A stretch of DNA of 64,000 nt from CAIXLI01 sp964587125 (GTDB lineage: Bacteria; Pseudomonadota; Alphaproteobacteria; UBA9219), in the NCBI GenBank assembly GCA_964587125.1, contig CAZPKC010000010.1, positions 24,712-88,711 on the forward strand, given 5' to 3'. The translations under genes and the position numbers were made by a program. Shown piece after piece: positions 1 through 8,583 of this stretch (positions within the stretch are counted from its first letter, which is position 1; each line of letters starts with the position of its first letter). The notes below the pieces were generated by a model that was not told the DNA's origin, searched no databases, and worked only from the letters and a program-made list of their open reading frames with translations.

Positions 1-1
1 A

Positions 2-1102
2 AGCTGCCGCGCGGACTCTTACGTTCCGGTCGCGGAAGCGATGGACAAAGCGGCCCAAGAACTCGGCGTCAATTTCATCGGCGGCTTTACGGCGTTGGTC
101 GATAAGCATGAAACCGAAGGCGACATCATCCTCATCAACTCCATACCCGAAGCCTTGGCGCGCACAGTGCGCGTCTGTTCCTCCGTCAACATCGGCACGA
201 CGAAATCCGGCATTAATATGGATGCCGTGCGCCGGATGGGCGTCGTCGTCAAGCGCACGGCGGAACTAACTGCCGCGCAGGACGCCATCGGTTGCGCGAA
301 ACTCGTGATTTTCTGCAACGCCGTGCAGGACAACCCCTTTATGGCGGGAGCTTTTCACGGCGTCGGCGAGGGGGCGAGCGCGATCAACGTGGGAGTCAGC
401 GGCCCTGGCGTCGTCAAGCACGCTTTGGAAAGCGTGCGCGGCCAATCCTTCGATATCGTCGCGGAAACGATCAAGCGAACGGCCTTTAAAATTACGCGCG
501 TGGGGCAGCTTGTGGCGCAGGAAGCCTCGAAGCGTCTCGGCGTCAAAATGGGCATCATCGATCTGTCGCTTGCTCCTACGCCTGCAATCGGCGACAGCGT
601 CGCGCATATTCTCGAGGAAATGGGCATCGAAAGCTGCGGCGCGCCAGGAACGACGGCCGCTTTGGCCCTCCTTAACGACGCCGTGAAGAAAGGCGGCCTT
701 ATGGCGGCCGAGCACGTCGGGGGGCTCAGCGGCGCGTTTATTCCCATTAGTGAAGACGCGGGCATGATCGCGGCCGTCGAGCGCGGAAGCCTGACGCTCG
801 AAAAGCTCGAAGCCATGACGTGCGTTTGCTCGGTCGGCCTCGATATGATCGCAGTTCCGGGCGATACGTCTGCCTCGACTCTTTCGGCGATCATCGCCGA
901 CGAAGCTGCCATCGGCATGATCAACAACAAAACCACGGCGGTGAGGCTCATACCGGTTCCGGATAAAAAGGTAGGCGATAATGTTCGATTCGGCGGACTT
1001 TTGGGCCATTGCCCGATTATGGCGGTGAATAGCTTCAAATCCGACGATTTTATTGCCAGGGGAGGGCGAATCCCCGCTCCCTTAAGGAGTTTGACAAACT
1101 AA
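2..1102 (+). CDS. DUF711/UPF0210 'PFL family' protein, 5'-truncated
   Basis: The reading frame is open from base 2, so the start lies before the window; 366 residues are present of a family usually about 450 long. The C-terminal half has the family's typical Gly- and Ala-rich blocks (GVGEGASAINVGVSGPGVV; VSGPG near in-window residue 135) and a typical ending IPAPLRSLTN. The family is structurally related to pyruvate formate-lyase, but no enzymatic role is established. It is followed after 71 bases by the polysaccharide deacetylase gene. Family assignment is firm; function is unknown. Confidence 0.85.
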   Translation, partial: SCRADSYVPVAEAMDKAAQELGVNFIGGFTALVDKHETEGDIILINSIPEALARTVRVCSSVNIGTTKSGINMDAVRRMGVVVKRTAELTAAQDAIGCAKLVIFCNAVQDNPFMAGAFHGVGEGASAINVGVSGPGVVKHALESVRGQSFDIVAETIKRTAFKITRVGQLVAQEASKRLGVKMGIIDLSLAPTPAIGDSVAHILEEMGIESCGAPGTTAALALLNDAVKKGGLMAAEHVGGLSGAFIPISEDAGMIAAVERGSLTLEKLEAMTCVCSVGLDMIAVPGDTSASTLSAIIADEAAIGMINNKTTAVRLIPVPDKKVGDNVRFGGLLGHCPIMAVNSFKSDDFIARGGRIPAPLRSLTN

Positions 1103-1173
1103 AATAAGTTCCGCCCGCGCGAAAAATGTTTTAAAGTCCGAGTCTTCCGGTTTTTGAGATTCTCCCAAAACCC

Positions 1174-2250
1174 ATGTCCGAAAACGCAGACCTTGCTTTT
1201 GTGTTGCCGCCGCGCCGCGAGACTTTTCTCGCGCGCTATCCGCGCAATCTGAAGCTTGCGGTTACGGCGGTTCTTTTCGCCCTTTTGGTTCTGCCTCCGG
1301 CGGTGATTCACGGACAGCTTCGCCGCCAAATAGAAAACACCGCGCCCATGCCGGCTTTTGTTAAAGAAAAAAAGGTCGAGAAATGGATTTCGGGAAACAA
1401 AAAGATCGAATCGGACGTCAACGCGCCCGCGCTTAACGATCAGGACGACCGCAGCGTTAAACTCATTCCGGCCCCCGACAGCAGAGTGACGCAGGACACG
1501 GCGGAAGGCAGCCTGCCGCGCATCAGCGAAGACGGCGCGCGTCCGTGGCAGGTTTACTCGCGCCCCTTCAACGAAGCCGACAAGCGCCCGCGCATCGCGG
1601 TCGTGATTACGGATTTGGGCATGTCGCGCGCGATCACCGATCAGGCCATCGCGCAAACGCCGCCCACGGTGACGCTTTCGTTCGATTCAGAAGGCCCCGT
1701 GATCGCGGCATGGGGCATTCGCGCGCGGCAGGACGGGCATGAAATCCTTCTGCAGATTCCAGTCGAGCCGTTCGATTATCCGCGCAGCGATCCTGGGCCT
1801 GACACGCTTCTCGGCAACTTGCCCAACAGCGAAAATCTGATGCGGTTTTTAAAAACGCTGCACCGCGCGACGGGATATATCGGCATTACGACGACTTTCG
1901 GCTCGCGCTTTACGTCTGATCCGACGAAATTCGACCCGATTCTGCAGCAACTGCGCGACCGGGGGCTGATGGTGCTCGATTCCCGCGTCGTTCCGCGCGG
2001 CGTCGTGACGGATATGGCGCGCAACGCGGGCGTTCCCGTGGCAACGGTCACACAGCGACTTGATTCGGATTTGGATCCGGACGCCATCGCGGCGACGCTC
2101 GAGGACTTGGAAAAAACCGCGCGGCAAACCGGTCGTGCGATAGGCATAACGACCGCGACACCCGTGATGATCAGCCAATTACAGGCATGGGCGAAGACAT
2201 TGCCGGAACACGGCATCGCTTTGGCTCCCCTTAGCGCGATGGTTCAGTAG
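1174..2250 (+). CDS. Divergent polysaccharide deacetylase family protein (DUF610/YibQ-like)
   Basis: A 358-residue protein with an N-terminal membrane anchor (about residues 27-45), a charged linker, then a divergent deacetylase domain beginning near residue 138 (RIAVVITDLGMS) and extending to the C terminus. The family has a NodB-like barrel and is thought to act on envelope glycans. In many alphaproteobacteria it sits directly before rppH, as here, often after a ctpA-type peptidase that is absent here. The TAG stop is the first base of an inverted-repeat element. Substrate unknown. Confidence 0.85.
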   Translation: MSENADLAFVLPPRRETFLARYPRNLKLAVTAVLFALLVLPPAVIHGQLRRQIENTAPMPAFVKEKKVEKWISGNKKIESDVNAPALNDQDDRSVKLIPAPDSRVTQDTAEGSLPRISEDGARPWQVYSRPFNEADKRPRIAVVITDLGMSRAITDQAIAQTPPTVTLSFDSEGPVIAAWGIRARQDGHEILLQIPVEPFDYPRSDPGPDTLLGNLPNSENLMRFLKTLHRATGYIGITTTFGSRFTSDPTKFDPILQQLRDRGLMVLDSRVVPRGVVTDMARNAGVPVATVTQRLDSDLDPDAIAATLEDLEKTARQTGRAIGITTATPVMISQLQAWAKTLPEHGIALAPLSAMVQ

Positions 2251-2327
2251 ACCCCTTGCATAACCGCGACTCTAATGGGAAACTACGTTCCTCCTTTTTC
2301 TTGCCGCTGCGGACGATGCAAGAGGTC
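2250..2327. repeat. Short MITE-like element with terminal inverted repeats, copy 1 (78 bp)
   Basis: The left end GACCCCTTGCAT (2250-2261) is the inverse of the right end ATGCAAGAGGTC (2316-2327), 11 of 12 positions. The left end extends as GACCCCTTGCATAACC, nearly identical to the inverted right end of the 188-bp element at 37286-37473. It fills the gap between the deacetylase and rppH. The right end contains AGAGG, seven bases before the rppH ATG. No clear target duplication is visible. Confidence 0.6.
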
Positions 2328-2332
2328 GTATA

Positions 2333-2908
2333 ATGTCGATGGAAATTGATTTGAAAAAACTGCCGTATCGCCACGGCGTCGGCATATGCCTTTTTAACGC
2401 GAACGGATTGGTGCTCATGGCGGAACGCCGCGACCGTCGCGGCGCGTGGCAAATGCCCCAAGGAGGAGTGCAAAAAGACGAAGAGCTTGCCAAAGCTGTC
2501 CTGCGGGAGATGAAAGAGGAAATAGGCACCTCGAACGCCCGCATCATCGCCCGGGTTCCGGAAATCCTTCATTACGAATTTCCCGATTGGCTGCAAAACC
2601 GCCGCATCGGCAGGGACGAAGCCAACCACGCCGTCTTTCGCGGCAAATACAGGGGGCAACAACAGGATTGGTTTGCCTTGCGCTTTTTGGGGCAGGACAG
2701 CGAAATCGATTTGTCAGGAAAAGACGAGCCCGAATTGCCGGAATTTGTGGCATGGAAATGGGTTCCTTTAAAAGAAACACCCGCGATGATCGTGTCTTTC
2801 AAAAAACCTGCGTATGACCGCGTCGTGGAAGCCTTCTCGCCCATCGGCGAAGCGCTCGCGCGCGGCGAAGATTTTCCGGAATTAGTCGGACAAGAGCAAA
2901 CCACGTAA
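2333..2908 (+). CDS. rppH: RNA pyrophosphohydrolase RppH (Nudix hydrolase)
   Basis: A 191-residue Nudix enzyme that removes pyrophosphate from the 5' end of mRNAs, opening them to RNase decay. The start PYRHGVGICLFN and the Nudix box near residues 44-66 (GGVQKDEELAKAVLREMKEE) match RppH/InvA closely. The ATG at 2333 follows AGAGG at 2321-2325, inside the terminal repeat of the upstream element. The C terminus is slightly longer than usual. It probably forms an operon with the upstream deacetylase. Confidence 0.93.
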   Translation: MSMEIDLKKLPYRHGVGICLFNANGLVLMAERRDRRGAWQMPQGGVQKDEELAKAVLREMKEEIGTSNARIIARVPEILHYEFPDWLQNRRIGRDEANHAVFRGKYRGQQQDWFALRFLGQDSEIDLSGKDEPELPEFVAWKWVPLKETPAMIVSFKKPAYDRVVEAFSPIGEALARGEDFPELVGQEQTT

Positions 2909-2943
2909 CGCTTTGAAAATGTTGTGAAAGCATTTTGTTTCGT

Positions 2944-2951
2944 TGAAAGTA
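2944..2951 (+). promoter_or_regulatory. TGAAAGTA motif upstream of hypothetical gene 3026-3679
   Basis: TTGAAAGTAAAT lies 75 bases before the ATG at 3026, with a related TTGTGAAAGCATTTT just upstream (2922-2936). The same octamer occurs in the same orientation upstream of five other hypothetical or regulatory genes here. This is the weakest member because the bases after TGAAAGTA diverge. Confidence 0.35.
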
Positions 2952-3025
2952 AATCATGAAAAGTGTACATTACGGCATGTATTCGCAGCTTGAATTTAGC
3001 CGCTTTTATTTTAAGGAATTGTTTG

Positions 3026-3679
3026 ATGACCGGTAAAGCCCAATCTTTAAATTTGCGCAGGCGCATCGTGGAAAGTCCGCTGATGGTTCGTTTCAAAGAC
3101 GGCGCAGACGACCTTTCTTCCCGTTTGCAGAAAACCGTAAATGAAAACGCGTATGTGATACGTTTCAAAAACAGCGCGAAAGAAATTCTTGGCGATCCGT
3201 CTGCGATTCCGGTGATCCTGGCGCCCGCCGTCGTTTTCTCCGCAATTTTTGGAGGCATTTTTGCCGGTATGCCTTCGATAGCAGCTGCGAGCATCTTGGA
3301 TAAGGCCGCAGTTTTCGCTTATTTCGGTCTGATCTTTGGTCTTCCTTTTGCCGGGGTTGCAAGGCTGATTGATAAACAGTTTGAAATAATCTCGGACGCG
3401 ATTACGAAAAGAGGGGACAAACGAGAGCCAGAAAAACTTTCTCACGCGCTTCGTTATTATTTAGCCTATGCGGCTTTAAGCGCCCCGAGCGGAGTTGCAG
3501 GTGGCCTAAGCGGCGAAGCGGTTGTGCGCACGGTGATAACGCATCCGGCATTAAACGCCGCCGTTAACGCGACGCTAACCACAGCGCAACACTACGCCCC
3601 CGTTGCGGCGATTTCTCTTATGGCGTCGTTGGTTGCGAAGAACTACCTTAATCATCGTCGAAAATTTAACAACGGCTAG
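3026..3679 (+). CDS. Hypothetical multi-helix membrane protein
   Basis: 217 residues from the ATG at 3026, which has AAGGAATT nine bases upstream; the earlier in-frame ATG at 2963 has no ribosome binding site. The N-terminal ~55 residues are polar and basic. Hydrophobic segments follow: IPVILAPAVVFSAIFGGIFA, VFAYFGLIFGLPFAGVARLI, a Gly/Ser/Ala-rich stretch around YYLAYAALSAPSG, and APVAAISLMASLVA near the end. I do not recognise the family. It is convergent with acpS, 5 bases apart, and has a TGAAAGTA word upstream. Confidence 0.6.
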   Translation: MTGKAQSLNLRRRIVESPLMVRFKDGADDLSSRLQKTVNENAYVIRFKNSAKEILGDPSAIPVILAPAVVFSAIFGGIFAGMPSIAAASILDKAAVFAYFGLIFGLPFAGVARLIDKQFEIISDAITKRGDKREPEKLSHALRYYLAYAALSAPSGVAGGLSGEAVVRTVITHPALNAAVNATLTTAQHYAPVAAISLMASLVAKNYLNHRRKFNNG

Positions 3680-3684
3680 GAAGT

Positions 3685-4089
3685 TCATCCCTTTCCGCTT
3701 ATCGCCTCGATCACCACGAACGCCTGCGCCCAAGGCATATCGTCGGTAAGGCTTAAATGAATGACGGCTTTCATGCCCTTGGGCGTCAGTTTCTTGAGCC
3801 GATTCAACGCGCCGCCCTTTAATTCCATCGTCGGCTGGCCCGAAGGCAAATTGACGACGCCCATGTCGCGGAAATAGACGCCGCGATGAATGCCGGTTCC
3901 CAAAGCCTTGGCGCAAGCTTCTTTGGCCGCAAAGCGCTTGGCAAAAGTCGCGATTTTATTAGTGCGCTTTCCAGCTTTGGCGCGTTCGGCGGGCGTAAAG
4001 ACGCGCTTGACGAAACGTTCGCCATATCTTTCGAGCGTCTTGCCGATACGCTCGACGTTCGCCAAATCGCTACCGATGCCGATAATCAT
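3685..4089 (-). CDS. acpS: Holo-[acyl-carrier-protein] synthase AcpS
   Basis: 134 residues. AcpS transfers 4'-phosphopantetheine from CoA to the acyl carrier protein serine. The start MIIGIGSDLANVERI carries the metal-binding Asp8, and KRFAAKEACAKALG carries the conserved Glu (about residue 57). The start is the ATG at 4089, where family homology begins. There is no Shine-Dalgarno; instead TATAAT ends seven bases before the ATG, suggesting a leaderless transcript. The usual lepB-rnc-era neighbours are absent. Confidence 0.93.
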   Translation of the reverse strand: MIIGIGSDLANVERIGKTLERYGERFVKRVFTPAERAKAGKRTNKIATFAKRFAAKEACAKALGTGIHRGVYFRDMGVVNLPSGQPTMELKGGALNRLKKLTPKGMKAVIHLSLTDDMPWAQAFVVIEAISGKG

Positions 4090-4096
4090 GGAAGTA

Positions 4097-4105
4097 TTAT
4101 AGCAC
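4097..4105 (-). promoter_or_regulatory. Extended -10 promoter of acpS
   Basis: On the minus strand the sequence reads TGCTATAAT, a perfect extended -10 (TGnTATAAT), ending seven bases before the acpS ATG. Initiation would fall at or next to the A of the start codon. No good -35 is visible at 17 bp, as expected for extended -10 promoters. Confidence 0.45.
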
Positions 4106-4196
4106 AGGAAGCGCGGGGAGAAAGCGCAAGGTTTTTGAGCGCGATATTTTAACATCGAATCAAAATTTGAAATATCGCGCGCAAGTTTTACATTTT

Positions 4197-4258
4197 AGAC
4201 CAGCGATTCACGTCTGACATTGAAGCGGAAGCGCTTCAATGTCAGATGATCGCGGTCT
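4197..4258. repeat. Long palindrome at the 3' end of gene 4257-4700
   Basis: A perfect 15-bp stem (TCTGACATTGAAGCG at 4213-4227 against 4232-4246) closes a GAAG loop. An outer imperfect stem pairs AGACCAGCGAT (4197-4207) with ATCGCGGTCT (4249-4258). It overlaps the last stop codon bases of the minus-strand gene. No T-run follows on either strand, so it is not a standard terminator; it could be an RNA 3'-end stabiliser or a palindromic repeat. Confidence 0.7.
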
Positions 4259-4700
4259 AGCCGCAGGTAAGTTTTCGGAAGTCCTGGCCGGCGGCGCAAG
4301 CGCCGAAAGAAACGGTCGGGGGAGGAACCCAGTCGAAATCATCGCTTCCGAACCCCTCTTCCTCATCGCTCAGAAAAGGAAGAAGGTTTTTAACTGCAGC
4401 TCCGAAACGGCCAAGCAAGGACTTTCCCGCCGCGCTTGATTTTTTTGCCGTCGAGCTTTTTGGGGAGGGGGCAACGTCAACTATGGCCGCGATCAGATCG
4501 GCTTTTTTGTGCCCTTCCCGAAAAGGGGTCATCGTAAACGTGGGATGCGGGTCTTCGCGCTTATAATCGGGATCAAGGGTCGAGTAACTTCCTATGGCCG
4601 CAGCTTTGCGGTCTGGCATCGATACAGACACGCCCCCCAACGATCTTAAAGGATCGTAACGGCCCGGAACATTTCGTTCTCGCGCAAAAGAGAGCATCAT
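4257..4700 (-). CDS. Hypothetical protein
   Basis: 147 residues from the ATG at 4700, preceded by GGAG at nine bases; an alternative ATG lies at 4718. There is no signal peptide. The N-terminal half is polar. A Ser/Lys/Ala-rich linker (SSTAKKSSAAGKS, about residues 85-97) is followed by a possible amphipathic helix (LLGRFGAAVKNLLPFL) and an acidic stretch (DEEEGFGSDDFD). I recognise no family. The gene ends inside a strong palindrome. Confidence 0.5.
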   Translation of the reverse strand: MMLSFARERNVPGRYDPLRSLGGVSVSMPDRKAAAIGSYSTLDPDYKREDPHPTFTMTPFREGHKKADLIAAIVDVAPSPKSSTAKKSSAAGKSLLGRFGAAVKNLLPFLSDEEEGFGSDDFDWVPPPTVSFGACAAGQDFRKLTCG

Positions 4701-4872
4701 AATAACAAGCTCCAGCACGGAAGAAGTCTATCACAAAAACCGCCAAAAGTCCCGCGAATACAATACTTGTGAAGCTTTTTGTTGGTTAATTTTTCTAAAG
4801 GATTTCGTCGGAGTTGAAGACGCCGTCCGGTTTTGGCATGGTGAGGCTCTTTCTTTTTACCCGGTTTTTTAG

Positions 4873-7545
4873 ATGCCCGCCGTTCAACCCTCTTTTCTTC
4901 CCGGCCTTCCGGATGTGGAAACGGCGACGCCTTTGCTGGCGCAGTATTTCGCGGTCAAGAAGCAGCATGAAGATTGTCTGCTCTTTTTCCGCCTCGGCGA
5001 TTTTTATGAAATGTTCTTCGACGATGCGCAAACGGCCTCAAAGGCGCTCGACATCGCGCTGACGCGGCGCGGGCAATATCAAGGGCAAGACGTGCCGATG
5101 TGCGGCGTTCCGGCGCATTCTTACGAAAGCTACGTGGCGAAATTGATCCGCGCGGGCTTTCGTGTCGCCATCTGCGAACAGCAAGAATCCCCCGAGGAAG
5201 CAAAAAAACGCGGAAACAAATCGATCGTCACGCGCGAAGTCATTCGCATCATCACGCCAGGAACATTGACGGAAGACAGCTTGCTCGACGCGCGCGCCGC
5301 TAACATTCTGGCTTGTCTGACAAGCGTCGGCGACGACATCTCGCTCGCATGGTGCGATATCGTCGCGGGACAAATTTTTTCTCAAAACGCGGCGATTGCC
5401 GATCTGCAAGGCATTTTGGCGCGTTTGGACGCGAGCGAAATACTGATCTCCCAGCGCCTCGTCGAAAATCCGGACCTGTTCGAGATTCTGGCGCCGTGGC
5501 GCGCGCAGCTCGCGCCGCAGCCCAACAGCCGCTTTGACAGCGACAACGCCAAACGGCGCGTGATGGAAATCTATCAAGTCGGAGATCTTAAAGCTTTCGG
5601 CGATTTTTCGCGCGGCGAGATCGCGGCGCTCGGAGCCTTGCTAGATTATATCGAACTGACGCAAAAAACGGATTTGAAGCATTTTTCGAGGCCGCGAAAA
5701 GCGGGAGCCTCGCAAGTGACGATCGACGCCTCGACGCGCCGCAATCTGGAGCTGACCCGCGCGCTTTCGGGCGACAGGAAGGGCAGCCTTCTCGACGCGA
5801 TCGACTGCACGGAAACGGGGGCAGGAGCGAGGGCATTGGCGTCGCGGCTGACGTCGCCCTTGACCGATTCCGCCGCCATCGTTTTGCGCCTTGACGAAGT
5901 GGAATTCTTTATTGGCGCGACACCTCTGCGCGAGAAAATCCGCGCCGCTTTGCGCTGCACGCCCGATCTGGAACGCGCCTTGGCGCGCCTTGCGTTGGGA
6001 CGCGGAGGACCCCGCGACCTCGCTTCCGTTCGCAATGCCCTGCAAAGGGCCGAAGAAATTCGAAGCGCGCTTTTGGAAATTCCAAAAATGCCAACGCTTC
6101 TGCGCGAGGAAACCAAAAACTTGGGCGAACATAACGCGCTTATCGACAAACTGGAACGCGCTTTGGCCCCTGATTTGCCGATGCTGGCGAGAGACGGGAA
6201 TTTCATCGCGCGCGGCTTCGCGGCGCAGCTCGACGAGCTTATTACGCTGCGCGACGACGGGCGGCGTTTGATCGCGAGCTTGCAGCAAAAATATAAAACA
6301 AAATCGAGCATCGCGACGCTCAAGATCAAGCACAATCAAGTCATCGGCTACCACATCGAAGTCACGCCTTCGCAAGCGGACAGGCTTCTTGCCGACAAAG
6401 ACACGTTCATTCATCGCCAGACGTTAGCGACATCCGCGCGATTCACGACGGTCGAATTGTCGGAACTGGAACGCAAAATCACCGAAGCGGCCGACAAAGC
6501 GCTTGCGGTTGAAATACAGCTTTTCGCCGACCTGACGCAGGAAGTCGTTTCGCATCTTCCCGATTTGCGCCAAACGGCGCAGGTACTGGCGTCTTTGGAT
6601 GTCGCGTCCTCTCTGGCCGAACTGGCCGTTCATCAAAACTATGCGCGGCCTGTGGTTGATAACTCTTTGGCGTTCGAAATCAAAGACGGGCGGCACCCGG
6701 TCGTCGAGCAGGCCTTGCGCCAAAGCGGCACCAACGCGGCGTTTATCTCCAACGAATGCGACCTCGCGCCGGACAAGCGTTTATGGCTTCTGACGGGACC
6801 TAATATGGCGGGCAAATCGACCTTCCTGCGCCAGAACGCGCTTATCGCGCTTTTAGCGCAAATGGGGTCGTTCGTTCCCGCAACTTCGGCGCATATCGGC
6901 GTGATCGACCGTTTATTCAGTCGCGTGGGCGCGGCAGACGATCTCGCGGCGGGGCGTTCGACGTTTATGGTCGAAATGGTCGAAACGGCCGCCATTTTGA
7001 ATCAGGCGGGCGAGCGTTCTTTGGTCATTCTCGACGAGATCGGGCGCGGAACGGCGACCTATGACGGGCTTTCGATCGCGTGGGCGGTTTTGGAACATTT
7101 GCACGAGATCAACAAATGCCGCGCTTTGTTCGCCACGCATTATCACGAGCTGACCGCGCTGAACGGCAAACTGCCCTCCCTTTATTGCGCCACGATGCGC
7201 ATCAAGGAATGGGAAAACAAAATCGTTTTTCTGCACGAAGTGGTTGCGGGCATGGCGGACCGTTCGTACGGCATTCATGTCGCCCAAATGGCAGGGTTGC
7301 CTCCGTCGGCGATTGCGCGCGCGACCCAAGTGCTGACGGAGTTGGAGCGCGAGAAAACCGCCGCAGGAAAAACGGAAAACGCTCTCGCTAAAAATCTTCC
7401 CGCTTTCGACGCCAAAGCCGACGCCGCGCCGAAACAAAAACTTCTAAAGCCTGAACTCGACGCCGTTCTCTCCTCTCTCGACCCCGACGCCCTGAACCCC
7501 AAACAGGCGCTCGATGTCCTCTATAAAATAAAGGGCTTGGTGTGA
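4873..7545 (+). CDS. mutS: DNA mismatch repair protein MutS
   Basis: 890 residues, full length for MutS. It recognises base mismatches and small loops and recruits MutL in an ATP-dependent manner. The mismatch-reading FYE motif is at residues 44-46 (GDFYEMFF), Walker A GPNMAGKST near 641-649 and Walker B DEIGRGTATYDG near 720, followed by ATHYHEL. The start follows directly on an in-frame stop (TAG at 4870), so translation cannot begin earlier; no strong ribosome binding site is seen. The TGA overlaps the GTG of the next gene. Confidence 0.97.
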   Translation: MPAVQPSFLPGLPDVETATPLLAQYFAVKKQHEDCLLFFRLGDFYEMFFDDAQTASKALDIALTRRGQYQGQDVPMCGVPAHSYESYVAKLIRAGFRVAICEQQESPEEAKKRGNKSIVTREVIRIITPGTLTEDSLLDARAANILACLTSVGDDISLAWCDIVAGQIFSQNAAIADLQGILARLDASEILISQRLVENPDLFEILAPWRAQLAPQPNSRFDSDNAKRRVMEIYQVGDLKAFGDFSRGEIAALGALLDYIELTQKTDLKHFSRPRKAGASQVTIDASTRRNLELTRALSGDRKGSLLDAIDCTETGAGARALASRLTSPLTDSAAIVLRLDEVEFFIGATPLREKIRAALRCTPDLERALARLALGRGGPRDLASVRNALQRAEEIRSALLEIPKMPTLLREETKNLGEHNALIDKLERALAPDLPMLARDGNFIARGFAAQLDELITLRDDGRRLIASLQQKYKTKSSIATLKIKHNQVIGYHIEVTPSQADRLLADKDTFIHRQTLATSARFTTVELSELERKITEAADKALAVEIQLFADLTQEVVSHLPDLRQTAQVLASLDVASSLAELAVHQNYARPVVDNSLAFEIKDGRHPVVEQALRQSGTNAAFISNECDLAPDKRLWLLTGPNMAGKSTFLRQNALIALLAQMGSFVPATSAHIGVIDRLFSRVGAADDLAAGRSTFMVEMVETAAILNQAGERSLVILDEIGRGTATYDGLSIAWAVLEHLHEINKCRALFATHYHELTALNGKLPSLYCATMRIKEWENKIVFLHEVVAGMADRSYGIHVAQMAGLPPSAIARATQVLTELEREKTAAGKTENALAKNLPAFDAKADAAPKQKLLKPELDAVLSSLDPDALNPKQALDVLYKIKGLV

Positions 7546-8393
7546 AAATCACGCTCACGATAGATTTGGAAGACCCCACGCTGCGCTATGCGCCGGACGG
7601 ACGGTATATCCCGATGACAAAACACATTCTGGATTTATGCGACGAAACGGGAAACCGCAAGGCCACGTTTTTTACCGTCGGCCGCGTGGCGCAAGTCGCG
7701 CCCCAACTTATCCGCGACATCGCCGAACGCGGCCACGAAATCGCCTATCATTCGCACGATCATGTTTCCCTGACGCAGGAAGAGCCACAGCGTTTTCGCC
7801 GCGAGTGCGCCGAGGACAAAGACCGCCTCGAACAACTGGCGGGAAAAAGCGTGATCGGGTTTCGTGCGCCGCGTTTTTCCTTGACCCCGCAAACTCTCTG
7901 GGCGCTCGATGTTTTAAAGGAATTGGGGTTCCGTTATTCGTCCAGCGTCATGCCGACGGAAGTTTCATTATTCGGTTTTCCCGGAGCCCCGTCGCAGTCG
8001 CGGTTGCGGGGAGCCCTCGAAGAGGGCGTACCGCAGAGCAGTCGCGACGAAAAAATAAATACCCCCTTCATGTGGCCGAACGGCATGATCGAATTTCCTT
8101 TGCCCGTGGCCCCGATCGGCAAATATCGCCTGCCCTATTTGGGAGGCATATATCTTTACACGATGCCTTTTTTCGCCGTCCGCGCGTTTCTGGCCAAGGC
8201 GCGCGCAGAAGAAGTCTTATGGACATATGCGCATCCTTACGATTTCGACAACGGCGAAAAATTTCTTCGCATGGCAAAGACGCCATTTTGGATAAGCTTC
8301 GTTTTGTGGCGCGCGCGGCGGGGAGCCGCGAAAAAAATCCGTAAAGTTTTAGAATTAGGTTCTGCTCCGCCCTTATGCGAGCGTTTACCCTAA
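7542..8393 (+). CDS. Polysaccharide deacetylase family protein (NodB-like) with an in-frame palindromic insertion
   Basis: 283 residues starting with GTG that overlaps the mutS stop (GTGA), so translation is probably coupled. Deacetylase motifs are clear: TIDLEDP with the catalytic and metal Asp near residues 7-9, ATFFTVGRVA, GHEIAYHSHDH (metal His pair) and FRAPRFS. It resembles the deacetylase clade linked to exopolysaccharide loci. Residues about 151-173 (SQSRLRGALEEGVPQSSRDEKIN in part) interrupt a region that normally runs GFPGAP-TPFxWPNG, and are encoded by a repeat also found at 28682. The enzyme is probably still functional because the insert lies in a loop. Confidence 0.85.
   Translation: MKITLTIDLEDPTLRYAPDGRYIPMTKHILDLCDETGNRKATFFTVGRVAQVAPQLIRDIAERGHEIAYHSHDHVSLTQEEPQRFRRECAEDKDRLEQLAGKSVIGFRAPRFSLTPQTLWALDVLKELGFRYSSSVMPTEVSLFGFPGAPSQSRLRGALEEGVPQSSRDEKINTPFMWPNGMIEFPLPVAPIGKYRLPYLGGIYLYTMPFFAVRAFLAKARAEEVLWTYAHPYDFDNGEKFLRMAKTPFWISFVLWRARRGAAKKIRKVLELGSAPPLCERLP
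7991..8052 (+). repeat. Palindromic repeat element, copy A (in frame in a coding gene)
   Basis: GCAGTCGCGGTTG (7994-8006), a 27-base variable stem-loop (8007-8033) and CAGAGCAGTCGC (8034-8045) recur with the same spacing at 28682-28733. The central stem covaries between copies: the outer pairs are C-G and G-C here but T-A and A-T there, with two further compensatory pairs. The insert keeps the reading frame and contains no stop. This is how Rickettsia palindromic elements behave. Confidence 0.75.
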
Positions 8394-8583
8394 CCGTTGA
8401 AAACAAGGGAAAAACGGCGCTTTATTCATCGTAAACGCAAACCAACGCGTTCAATTTCTTCACGTTTTTTTACGGAAGTTTCCGCAAATTAACCTTACCG
8501 GTTAGGCATATTTTAAAGGTTTCGGTGTATGCTCGCCTTTGTATCGAGAATTCCATTTTTATTTTTTTTAGGGAGTCCAAATT

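Noticed and set aside
8488..8506. CtrA binding site upstream of sciP
   Set aside because: TAACC...GGTTA is an inverted repeat, but it does not have the TTAA-N7-TTAA spacing of a CtrA box.
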